A program made the position numbers and the translations under genes. Of a DNA stretch of 22,793 nt, positions 6,942 to 14,015 are shown one piece after another. The notes under the pieces are model-generated. The model did not search any database and had not been told where the DNA came from. It saw only the letters and a list, made by a program, of their open reading frames with translations. Position 1 is the stretch's first letter. Every line of letters begins with the position of its first letter. This stretch comes from an uncultured Caryophanales bacterium (lineage in GTDB: Bacteria > Bacillota_I > Bacilli_A > RF39 > UBA660): the NCBI GenBank assembly GCA_947065955.1, contig CAMSXY010000004.1:1-22793 (forward strand). The letters run 5' to 3'.

Positions 6942-7424
6942 TTATCTTTGTTTATTATTAATATCAGGAACTAAATTTTCAAACTCTTCTTCTGAAAATT
7001 TAAAATTATTTTCCTCCGCTATTTCATATGGAATAAAATCTTTTATCTTTTCAACGTTATAACCAAATTGAGCTTCTAATCCTCTGATGACAACAGGCTT
7101 ATCCGTTTTCACGCTTATATAACCATATGTTTTTAGCGTGCTCTGGCTTATTCCAAGTAAAGGTTCTCCACTTTCAACCTTAATACCTACTGTAACATTG
7201 GTCTTTGTTTGGCTATCTATTTCTTTTAAATAACATAGTTCTTTTTCATTTTCACTTGAAATTAAATATAAATCACCTAAATCATAAAACATTCCATTAT
7301 AATTTATCTGTGTATTATTGTATTTAACTTCTTTATAAAGAGCTGTACCTTTCACTGCTACTCCAAAAGTTAATGCTGATACAAGTGCTACACTAGCAAA
7401 AACTTTAATCACTTTTTCTTCCAT
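6942..7424 (-). CDS. membrane-anchored or exported unknown protein, 160 residues
   Basis: I do not recognise the family. The N-terminus (MEEKVIKVFASVALVSALTF) has a short charged start and a hydrophobic stretch to about residue 27, followed by a hydrophilic extracytoplasmic-looking part. This is a single N-terminal membrane anchor or an uncleaved signal; no lipobox cysteine is present. The remainder is beta-rich (INYNGMFYDLGDLYLIS, TNVTVGIKVESGEPLLG, YGYISVKTDKPVVIRGL) and ends with an acidic tail (EEEFENLVPDINNKQR). The start is supported by GGAGGAG seven bases upstream. The stop of the preceding small frame overlaps this start as TAATG, so the two are probably translationally coupled. Confidence 0.65.
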   Translation of the reverse strand: MEEKVIKVFASVALVSALTFGVAVKGTALYKEVKYNNTQINYNGMFYDLGDLYLISSENEKELCYLKEIDSQTKTNVTVGIKVESGEPLLGISQSTLKTYGYISVKTDKPVVIRGLEAQFGYNVEKIKDFIPYEIAEENNFKFSEEEFENLVPDINNKQR

Positions 7425-7525
7425 TATTTAAACTCCTCCTTCAATTTATTAATAGCATCTTCCACTAAATATAAATGTTTATCTTCAATCGGCTCTAGAT
7501 AAAGTTTGTCTTCTTTTTTTTTCAT
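7424..7525 (-). CDS. continuation of the interrupted small gene (33 codons from ATG 7525)
   Basis: This frame begins right at the nine-A run (ATG followed by the As) and encodes MKKKEDKLYLEPIEDKHLYL followed by VEDAINKLKEEFK, a plausible C-terminal helix. It has no ribosome binding site of its own, so it is best read as the second half of the gene starting at 7670, reached by slippage at the A run or separated by a real or sequencing indel. Its TAA overlaps the ATG at 7424. Confidence 0.45.
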   Translation of the reverse strand: MKKKEDKLYLEPIEDKHLYLVEDAINKLKEEFK

Positions 7526-7670
7526 AATAGTATGCCTTAATATTTAATAAACCTTGTGCATTTTTAGAATTATTGGTCAATACAATAATTTTTGTATCAG
7601 CATTTGTTTGAAAGAAACAAACAACATCTCCCAGAACAACGCTTTTATTACTTTTTAAAACCATTTCCAT
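7485..7670 (-). CDS. small unknown protein, interrupted at a nine-A run
   Basis: Starts at ATG 7670 behind GAGGTGA. As read it gives 61 residues (MEMVLKSNKSVVLGDVVCFF, later KIIVLTNNSKNAQG) and stops at 7485. Up to residue 51 the sequence looks like a folded beta-rich protein; after the run of nine A (7522-7514 on the minus strand) the product turns into an unlikely RRQTLSRAD tail. Dropping one A joins it to the frame ending at 7424, giving about 81 residues with a helical end. The joined frame ends in a TAATG overlap with the next gene, as expected of a real operon member. Function unknown. Confidence 0.55.
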   Translation of the reverse strand: MEMVLKSNKSVVLGDVVCFFQTNADTKIIVLTNNSKNAQGLLNIKAYYYEKKRRQTLSRAD

Positions 7671-7818
7671 ATCTTCACCTCACTATTTATATTACCTTAA
7701 TTTATTTTTTTTCAATAGACTCATTTTTTATTGGAATTCTTTTTCACTCAAAATAAATATCTTATTAGTTGATATTAAAAAATCTTTTTTATTCCTTTGA
7801 TTTCTTATGAATTTTAAC

Positions 7819-7840
7819 AAAAAAAGAGTATTAAACTCTT
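7819..7840 (-). terminator. rho-independent terminator after the helix-turn-helix array gene
   Basis: Minus strand AAGAGT, loop TTAAT, ACTCTT, then a T run (complement of 7819-7825). The stem begins inside the stop codon of the array gene. It closes the sigma/array transcription unit. Confidence 0.7.
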
Positions 7841-9872
7841 ATAAATGATGGATATATTGTTTTTGCTCTTCTAAAGATAATTGATTATCTAATTTATTTA
7901 ATACTCTATATAAATGGTTCTTTTCCCTTCCTGTCATAAACTCTTTTCCAGTTATGTTAAAAAGGGACATTAAATGATTTTTTATCTTAGAAGGAATTTT
8001 TTTATTATATTTTTTCAATATTTCTAATACTTCCGTTCGACTAGCTTTATTTACATCAAAACAATTTTTGTTCTTTTCTTTTATCATAGAATATAATATT
8101 CTTTCTGGAATAGAATTCTTTTGTGTATAAATAAATTTTTGATTTTTTATCCTTCTAAAATATTTTTCAAAAGATTTTTTTAAAGAACTTGTCATCGTTT
8201 GTTCATGAATTTTATAATATTCTTTTATCTCCTCATAAGAAAAAGTTTCTATTTTTTGAATACCATCCTTAAGTCTACAAAAAGATAACATATAATTCGA
8301 TAACATTTTATTAATAACGATTGTCTCAAAAGGAACATTGAGTTCCTTTCGAATTTCTGGAATGCTTTTTCTTTTCATTGTGTCTATACCGAAATATAAA
8401 CGAAACATTTGATCTGTGAGAGTTTGATCTCCATAAAAGGGCAGAAATTTATTATACCGATTTTCTTCATAAAATTGAAAATCAAAACTTGGTTTTTCTG
8501 GATGATGAATTCTATCAAAAAGTTTCATTTTTATCTGATCAAAAATACAAGTTATTTGATTTTTTGTAAAATTATACTTTTCTGATAAATCCTTATACGT
8601 CTTATTTTCTTTATAATAGTCTTCCATTAAAGGACGGTAACTCAAAGGAAAATATCGCAAATTTGGTAATACATCTATTTCATAGTTTATTATGCCTTCT
8701 ATTTCACCGTTTTTATATTTTAAGATATCTAAAATCGATCTCATATATCCTCTTTTTATATTACTAACAGATTCTTCGTAGTTTTCACTTAACTCTTCTA
8801 ATGTTTGTGTTTTAAATCCATAAAGTCCAAATAGATGGTAAATAATATCTCTTTCTTTTGGCGTTATTGGTAAATGGGGATCTTTTAATATTTCCATTAA
8901 CTCTTTTTTTTCTATATAGAGTAATTCTGGTCTAAAAATTCCTATCTTTTTTCCTTTTAACTTTCTCATTCCAAAAGAAAAATTATATTGATATATGTTT
9001 TTATTTATATTCAATTTTTTATATATTTCAGATGGTTTTAAATGAAGACCTTCCTTATTGTAATCTGTTATAATTCCAAAAGAATAAGAAAGGATTTCTT
9101 TTTCTTTTGGTGATAAAACACTTTCTATAGAAGAACACATAAATTCCTCTTTAATATCTTCTTGATTTATTACAACATCTTTAATTTTATAGGAAAAATA
9201 AGTTTCTTTAAAGCGTGCTACAATTCGATTTACCTTAGAAAGGGGAATGTTAACTTTTAAAGCATTATCTTTATTTTCCATTCCAAAAATATATTTATTT
9301 TCTATTATCTGTTTTTCTATCTTTTCGAATTTTTCATTACTTTTTGAATAAAATTCCTCTAACATTTCTTTCGTATAATCCTCGAATAGAAGAAGTTGAA
9401 AACGATAACTATCCATTCTTTTTACATTTTCTGTAATGACATTCGAAATTTTCGTTAAAGATAAATTTGTTATTTTTTTTATTTCTTCGTAAGATTTCTT
9501 TTCAAGTATAAAAAGTTTTAATAGATTTCTTGCTTCTTCGGTGAACTGGAACCTAGGATCTTCTATATATTTTCTATATAAAGAAGGATCTATTTTTATC
9601 GTTTTATTTCGATTTGTATATAAATTCATAGCAAATTCTTTTGCATCTCTTAAAGAGGAAAGCATTTTTTCATAAGTTGTATGATACATAACAGCTAATT
9701 CTTGAACGCTTTTTTTCTCCTGGTTTATTCCATAATAATTATCCAATATTTCAATTCTTTTTTGACCTAATTTTTCTTTATCCGTTTTTTTTACTAATAA
9801 ATATTCTTTTTCATCAAAATCGTTTTCTAAAATTCGATATATTCCATAATACATCTTTTCTAATCGATCCAT
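7839..9872 (-). CDS. giant array of sigma-region-4-like helix-turn-helix units
   Basis: From ATG 9872 the frame gives 677 residues built from about six or seven diverged units of the sigma-70 region 4 type: a helix like LTPKERDIIYHLFGL, a linker, then TLEELSENYEESVSNIKRG. Units centre near residues 35-80, 106-155, 252-305, 333-385, 405-453 and 480-535, with a poorer one near 165-225. Region 4 normally binds the -35 promoter element and occurs once per sigma factor. No region 2 is present, so this part alone could not melt promoters. ATG 9872 has no ribosome binding site and the frame is open for 116 codons upstream, into the end of the sigma gene at 10193-11449. It is therefore likely a continuation of that gene. 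Basic, lysine-rich, no membrane segment. Function unknown; DNA or RNA-polymerase binding is inference. Confidence 0.75.
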   Translation of the reverse strand: MDRLEKMYYGIYRILENDFDEKEYLLVKKTDKEKLGQKRIEILDNYYGINQEKKSVQELAVMYHTTYEKMLSSLRDAKEFAMNLYTNRNKTIKIDPSLYRKYIEDPRFQFTEEARNLLKLFILEKKSYEEIKKITNLSLTKISNVITENVKRMDSYRFQLLLFEDYTKEMLEEFYSKSNEKFEKIEKQIIENKYIFGMENKDNALKVNIPLSKVNRIVARFKETYFSYKIKDVVINQEDIKEEFMCSSIESVLSPKEKEILSYSFGIITDYNKEGLHLKPSEIYKKLNINKNIYQYNFSFGMRKLKGKKIGIFRPELLYIEKKELMEILKDPHLPITPKERDIIYHLFGLYGFKTQTLEELSENYEESVSNIKRGYMRSILDILKYKNGEIEGIINYEIDVLPNLRYFPLSYRPLMEDYYKENKTYKDLSEKYNFTKNQITCIFDQIKMKLFDRIHHPEKPSFDFQFYEENRYNKFLPFYGDQTLTDQMFRLYFGIDTMKRKSIPEIRKELNVPFETIVINKMLSNYMLSFCRLKDGIQKIETFSYEEIKEYYKIHEQTMTSSLKKSFEKYFRRIKNQKFIYTQKNSIPERILYSMIKEKNKNCFDVNKASRTEVLEILKKYNKKIPSKIKNHLMSLFNITGKEFMTGREKNHLYRVLNKLDNQLSLEEQKQYIHHL

Positions 9873-10220
9873 TAAAACATTTTTCGTTTTTAACCACTCT
9901 CTTGTTGGACAATTTTTTAGAAATTTTTCGTTTGGATTTGAAGGAAAAAAGTAAGATTCTAAAATTCGTATTTGTTCTTCGGAAAAATATTTTTTATTGT
10001 TTATAAATGTATTATATAATTTTTCTGTTTTTATATTTTTTAAAGAGTATCTATTTCTAAAGATTTCAGCATTTATCTTTCGGTTTATATAAGAAGGAGA
10101 AAAAGGTTCAGGCGTTCTTTTTCTGTAATATTTGTCAATAATATTTTTTTCTTGTTGTGTTAAATTTTGGTAATTGTCTTTAAAGGTATTTTTTATTTCT
10201 TCGAGTGTAAAATAAAGGTA
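9873..10220 (-). other. start-less open frame joining the sigma factor to the array
   Basis: In frame with ATG 9872, 116 codons are open upstream to a TAA at 10223-10221. None is ATG, GTG, TTG or CTG. They encode the same kind of unit (YQNLTQQEKNIIDKYY, KYFSEEQIRILESYF), so this is coding sequence. It overlaps the last 26 bases of the sigma gene in the -1 frame. One extra base, for example a fifth T in the ATTTTA near 10206-10211, would fuse both into a single protein of about 1,203 residues. Confidence 0.7.
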
Positions 10221-11449
10221 TTACTTTTTAATGGATGATAAGCTATCCTTTTTTCTTTATCGATTAATTTTATTTCATATATATGGTTTCCAAATTCTTT
10301 AATACAACGACTCTTAAAATCCTTATATATTTTTGTATTACTTATTTGTTCTTTTATTATTTTATTGATATGACTTATTACTTTTTCCAACGTATCTTTG
10401 GATAGTCCAAAAGTTCCTTTTAAATCTTCTTCTGTATATTTGTATTTGTCTATCCATTTAAAATAAAATATTTTCTTTTCTAAAAGAGAAAGTTTATCTT
10501 TTACATATAAAAAAATATATATTATCTCTGGTTTTAGAGGCTCTTCTTTCAATTTGTAATAAAAATTTCCCTGTTTCTTTTTTTGACGTTCTACTTCTCT
10601 TTGGTATAAATCACTATTCTTTTTTATAAAAGGTTTTATTTTCTTTAAAGCTTTTTTCTCAAGTACTCGAATTGTTTCAGCAGATATACCTAATTGTCCT
10701 GCTATAGTTTTTAAAGTTTCTTGTTTATTAGAAATAATTCGATAATATATAATATAATACTCTTTTTCAGTTAAGAGACTTCTTATGATATTTATTAAAT
10801 TAAAATTTTCTAAATTATCTAATAAATTATTATAATCATTATGTGGACTTGCAATTATATCTTCTAATTCAAGGCTATCTTCTTCGGGTCCAATCCCTTG
10901 ATTTAGACTTACTGTATCATAATTTATTTTTTCTTTAAAAAAATGAAGAGTTTTATCCGATATTTTTAATTGTTCTTTAATATACGCATCGGAAGGCTCT
11001 CTATTATGTTTTTCTTGATATTCTTGTAATAACTTCTCATATTTTCTACTTAGAAATTCTATATCTTCTGGTTTTCGAATCGTAGGATCTTTTTCAATAA
11101 TGGATCTTCGAATTGCACTATGGATCCATGGAGTTGCGTATGTTGAAAAAAGACTTTTTTCTGGATCATACGTTTCAATTGCCCGCATTAAACCAATACT
11201 TCCTTCTTGTATTAAATCAAAAAAGGTAAAAGATTTGGTCCCAGCTAAGTATTGTTTTGCTATAGAAACAACTAATCTTAAATTACTTTGAATCAGTTTT
11301 TGTCTGGCTTGAAGGTTTCCTTTTTTATACTCATAAGTAAGTTCTGTTACCTCCTTTTTAGATAATAGAGGAGAGTTTTCAAGCTCTTGAAAATATATTT
11401 TAGAAAATTCATCTGTGTTTATAAAATCTTTTTTTTCATCTATTACCAT
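10193..11449 (-). CDS. RpoD-like sigma-70 factor with extra C-terminal region-4-like domain
   Basis: 418 residues starting behind GAGGTGG at ATG 11449. Order of domains: region 1.2 (about 15-55), region 2.1 (NLRLVVSIAKQYL, 56-69), region 2.2 core-binding helix (FDLIQEGSIGLMRAIE, 77-92), regions 2.3-2.4 (FSTYATPWIHSAIRRSI, 101-117), region 3 (KPEDIEFLSRKYEKL to SLNQGIGPEEDS), and region 4 (LLTEKEYYIIYYRIIS, with recognition helix ISAETIRVLEKKALKKIK, 255-272). It thus has all parts of a primary-type sigma; the usual WW of region 2.3 is PW. Residues about 295-418 add another region-4-like unit (LSLLEKKIFYFKWI). The frame ends at LHSKK while the -1 frame continues into the helix-turn-helix array. 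It is paralogous to the gene at 11515-12741. Probably an alternative sigma; its targets are unknown. Confidence 0.85.
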   Translation of the reverse strand: MVIDEKKDFINTDEFSKIYFQELENSPLLSKKEVTELTYEYKKGNLQARQKLIQSNLRLVVSIAKQYLAGTKSFTFFDLIQEGSIGLMRAIETYDPEKSLFSTYATPWIHSAIRRSIIEKDPTIRKPEDIEFLSRKYEKLLQEYQEKHNREPSDAYIKEQLKISDKTLHFFKEKINYDTVSLNQGIGPEEDSLELEDIIASPHNDYNNLLDNLENFNLINIIRSLLTEKEYYIIYYRIISNKQETLKTIAGQLGISAETIRVLEKKALKKIKPFIKKNSDLYQREVERQKKKQGNFYYKLKEEPLKPEIIYIFLYVKDKLSLLEKKIFYFKWIDKYKYTEEDLKGTFGLSKDTLEKVISHINKIIKEQISNTKIYKDFKSRCIKEFGNHIYEIKLIDKEKRIAYHPLKSNTFILHSKK

Positions 11450-11514
11450 AAAACCACCTCAAAATTATATTTCATATGAATAACCTTTTAAGATAAAACT
11501 AACAAAAAACGCTT

Positions 11515-12741
11515 TTATCTATTTGTCTTTTTTAAGACTTTATTTTCAGCTAGTAAATCAAAATTTATTTTAAATACATCAACTTTTTTTTCTTTTATCA
11601 ATTCTTTTTTAAACAGTAAATAATCTTGTAAATGAACAAATTTTTTCCTTACTATATTGTTGAAACTATTCATTTCTTCTCTAAAATTTTCTTTCGTTAA
11701 TTGCAATTTTTTTCTTAATTCTTCTTCTGTATATACAAACCTATCAATAAATTTTAAATAAAATATTCTACACTGTAGTTGTGATAAATCTTCTTGTACA
11801 TATAAAAATTTATATATGTTTTCAATTTCTAATGGAATTGTTTTTAAGTTATAATAGTCTGCTTTATAATATTCCCTTAGTTCAATTAACTTTTTTTTAT
11901 ACATATAACAGTCTTTTTCTACAAAAGGTTTTAACTTTTCTATTGCCTTATTTTGCCGAAGGCGAATTGCCTCATGAGTGACTCCTAGTTCTTTCGCTAA
12001 TTCCTCTAATGTTTTCGTTTTATTTGCCAATACTCGAAAATACAAAATGTAATATTCTTTTTCGGTTAAAAAACTTCTTATGATATTTAAAAAGTCAAAC
12101 TCATCAAACATTTCTAATACTTTGGAAATATCATCCTTAGGAGATCTTATACTATCACCTAAGGAAGGAGATTCCTGATCTTCTCTATACTCCATACTTA
12201 AAAAGGAAGAACGCATGTCTTTATTTTTTAAATAATCTAATGTGGCTTCCCCTATTTCTAATGTTTTTTGTATATAGGAATCGGAAGGATATTTTTGATG
12301 TTTCTCATAGTATTCCTTTATTAGGTTGTTATATCGTTTAATTACTAGGAATATATGTGATGGCACTTTAATTAATTTATCTTTTTCAGAAATTTTTCTT
12401 TTGATTCGATTTTGAATAGTATTTATTAAATAAGTAGAAAAATTACTTTTTATTGGATCATATTTTTCGATAGCGGTTATTAATATTATATTTCCTTCCT
12501 GTATTAAATCAAAAAAGGTAAAAGCACTCGTTTTTGCTAGATATCCTTTTACTGCTGAAACAACTAACATTAAATAACTTTGGATTAATTTCTGTCTTGC
12601 TTGAAAATTACCTTCTTTATATTCGCAAATAAGTTTTTCGGCTTCTTCTTGGGATAAAGAAGGATAATCTTTTACTTCCCTTATATATTGTTCCAAATCC
12701 TCACTATTGTATTTTTCTATAGAATTTATTTTTCCTTTCAT
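11515..12741 (-). CDS. divergent RpoD-like sigma factor, paralogue of the downstream one
   Basis: 408 residues, ATG 12741 behind GAGGTGA. It aligns along its whole length with the next gene, sharing FQARQKLIQS and FTFFDLIQEG. Region 2.2 is kept (77-92, less canonical), but the promoter-melting region reads FSTYLINTIQNRIKRKIS (101-118), without any of the aromatic WW normally used to open DNA. Region 3 (LSMEYREDQESPSLGDSIRS) and region 4 (LTEKEYYILYFRVLAN, LGVTHEAIRLRQNKAIEKLK) are intact. An extra C-terminal region-4-like unit (LSQLQCRIFYLKFIDRFVYT) follows. It ends at about the point where the paralogue breaks frame and has no array behind it. It may be an alternative sigma, or one that binds polymerase without opening promoters. 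It lies 48 bases after the peptidase gene. Confidence 0.82.
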   Translation of the reverse strand: MKGKINSIEKYNSEDLEQYIREVKDYPSLSQEEAEKLICEYKEGNFQARQKLIQSYLMLVVSAVKGYLAKTSAFTFFDLIQEGNIILITAIEKYDPIKSNFSTYLINTIQNRIKRKISEKDKLIKVPSHIFLVIKRYNNLIKEYYEKHQKYPSDSYIQKTLEIGEATLDYLKNKDMRSSFLSMEYREDQESPSLGDSIRSPKDDISKVLEMFDEFDFLNIIRSFLTEKEYYILYFRVLANKTKTLEELAKELGVTHEAIRLRQNKAIEKLKPFVEKDCYMYKKKLIELREYYKADYYNLKTIPLEIENIYKFLYVQEDLSQLQCRIFYLKFIDRFVYTEEELRKKLQLTKENFREEMNSFNNIVRKKFVHLQDYLLFKKELIKEKKVDVFKINFDLLAENKVLKKTNR

Positions 12742-12758
12742 ATTTTCACCTCAAAATT

Positions 12759-12771
12759 GTATAAATTATAC
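12759..12771 (-). promoter_or_regulatory. -10 element inside a palindrome before the upstream sigma gene
   Basis: GTATAAATTATAC is a perfect inverted repeat around one central base. On the minus strand it contains TATAAT (12770-12765), about 24 bases before the sigma start codon. A repressor or the sigma itself could act here. No good -35 is visible, as the upstream bases belong to the end of the peptidase gene. The downstream sigma gene has a different palindrome, TTCATATGAA (11471-11480), in the equivalent place. Confidence 0.35.
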
Positions 12772-12788
12772 ACTAAATTAAAAAGATT

Positions 12789-13922
12789 TTATTTTTTATT
12801 AATTTTTAAACTTATCTTGTTAATTTTTTCCTTTAAATTTTTATAATCGTCTTCGAAAAATGTAATTTCATTTTTCCGCAAGTTATCGAAAAAAGGAACT
12901 GTTTTGTTTATTCGTATTTTTTCAAACAAGAAAAAAGCATATTCTGGATCTTTATCAAAAATGTTTTCTAAATCTAAACTCACCAAAGCAGAAAAAAGAT
13001 ATAGTGCTGTTGTCGTGGGGGATTCTTTTAAAACATCTGCTAGAATTTCTCTATTTATATCTATAGGTAAATTTCTTTGTTTTAAATTTCTTTGGATATT
13101 TCCGATTAGAATTCGAGATCCTCGTTTTAAACTGTTTATTGATTGATTCATAAGAAAGAAATTATATAAAGCATTGCGCATTGATTTTACTTTATCTTCT
13201 TCTATTTTTTCTAAGGTTATTTTATCAATCCATTTTTGATCTTCTATATATTTCCATGATAGAAAATCAAAAAAAATTCCTTCAAGTTCTGTTAAATAAA
13301 AATGTGGTTTCTTCTTAGAACAGTTAGGATCATTCTTTAAAAAGATTCCATGAGCAATTTCATGATTTAATGTAATAAAATCATTAAGAGTATTCGTTAA
13401 AGAGATAAAAAAGTAAGGGCGATACGTTGGTGTAAAAGTGGCAATAGTCTCTCCAAAAATTTTCTTGTTTTTACTTTTTTGTAGATAGAGTAAATGATTG
13501 TTATGATTTGTGTATTCTAAAAACAATTTATGGTAAGTCTTGTTGGGTAATTTTTTATAAAATTCAGAGGACATTTCTATTAATTGTTGTTTAGATACTT
13601 TAAATAGGGGAAGTTTGTATTTTTTTTTGGAATCTTCAATCCTTTTAAAATCCTCTAATGTATCTAAAATCGATTTTTGAATAAAATTAGGAATAAGCAT
13701 ATATTCTCTGAAAGTTGTAAAAGGAAATAATCTTGTTGTATCTATATACTTAATAGACTTTAGAATAGGAAAAAAATATTTAAAATAAGTGAATCCTTTT
13801 TCAAGATTTTTTAATTCTTTACTTATGTATTTTAGTGTTTCTTTTTTCTCAATATCCTTATTTTGACTTAATAAGTTACTTATCCATTTCTCCGCCTCAT
13901 CCATACTCCAATTACAGTTCAT
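12789..13922 (-). CDS. putative gluzincin zinc metallopeptidase, M3/PepF-like
   Basis: The 377-residue protein contains HEIAH at 187-191 in the context LNHEIAHGIF, giving two zinc-ligand histidines and the catalytic glutamate, and ELEGIFFDF from 212, where E212 or E214 can be the third ligand. This H-E-x-x-H plus downstream Glu arrangement and the all-helical sequence resemble oligopeptidase F/M3 enzymes, but it is shorter than PepF (about 600) and otherwise diverged, so the substrate is unknown. No signal peptide, so cytosolic. ATG 13922 follows GGAGG with a good promoter upstream (TTGTAA, 17 bases, TATAAT). No terminator separates it from the sigma genes, so they may share a transcript. Confidence 0.65.
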   Translation of the reverse strand: MNCNWSMDEAEKWISNLLSQNKDIEKKETLKYISKELKNLEKGFTYFKYFFPILKSIKYIDTTRLFPFTTFREYMLIPNFIQKSILDTLEDFKRIEDSKKKYKLPLFKVSKQQLIEMSSEFYKKLPNKTYHKLFLEYTNHNNHLLYLQKSKNKKIFGETIATFTPTYRPYFFISLTNTLNDFITLNHEIAHGIFLKNDPNCSKKKPHFYLTELEGIFFDFLSWKYIEDQKWIDKITLEKIEEDKVKSMRNALYNFFLMNQSINSLKRGSRILIGNIQRNLKQRNLPIDINREILADVLKESPTTTALYLFSALVSLDLENIFDKDPEYAFFLFEKIRINKTVPFFDNLRKNEITFFEDDYKNLKEKINKISLKINKK

Positions 13923-13939
13923 AAAATCCTCCTAAGCGA

Positions 13940-13968
13940 ATTATACTATATCAATAATTTTTTTACAA
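13940..13968 (-). promoter_or_regulatory. promoter of the peptidase/sigma unit
   Basis: Minus strand TTGTAA (13968-13963), 17-base spacer, TATAAT (13945-13940), placed between the terminator of the preceding operon and the peptidase ribosome binding site. It is the best-spaced promoter in the window. Confidence 0.6.
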
Positions 13969-13979
13969 AGCAAGACTTT

Positions 13980-14010
13980 AAAAAAAAAATATGAAAAAAA
14001 TTTTCATATT
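13980..14010 (-). terminator. strong rho-independent terminator after the serine hydrolase gene
   Basis: Minus strand AATATGAAA (14010-14002), five-base loop, TTTCATATT (13996-13988), then an uninterrupted T run (complement of 13987-13980). It separates the three-gene operon from the peptidase/sigma unit. Confidence 0.8.
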
Positions 14011-14015
14011 TTTAC

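Noticed and set aside
10195..10220. Programmed -1 ribosomal frameshift
   Set aside because: No heptamer of the X XXY YYZ type in the zero frame and no obvious downstream structure; an indel is simpler.
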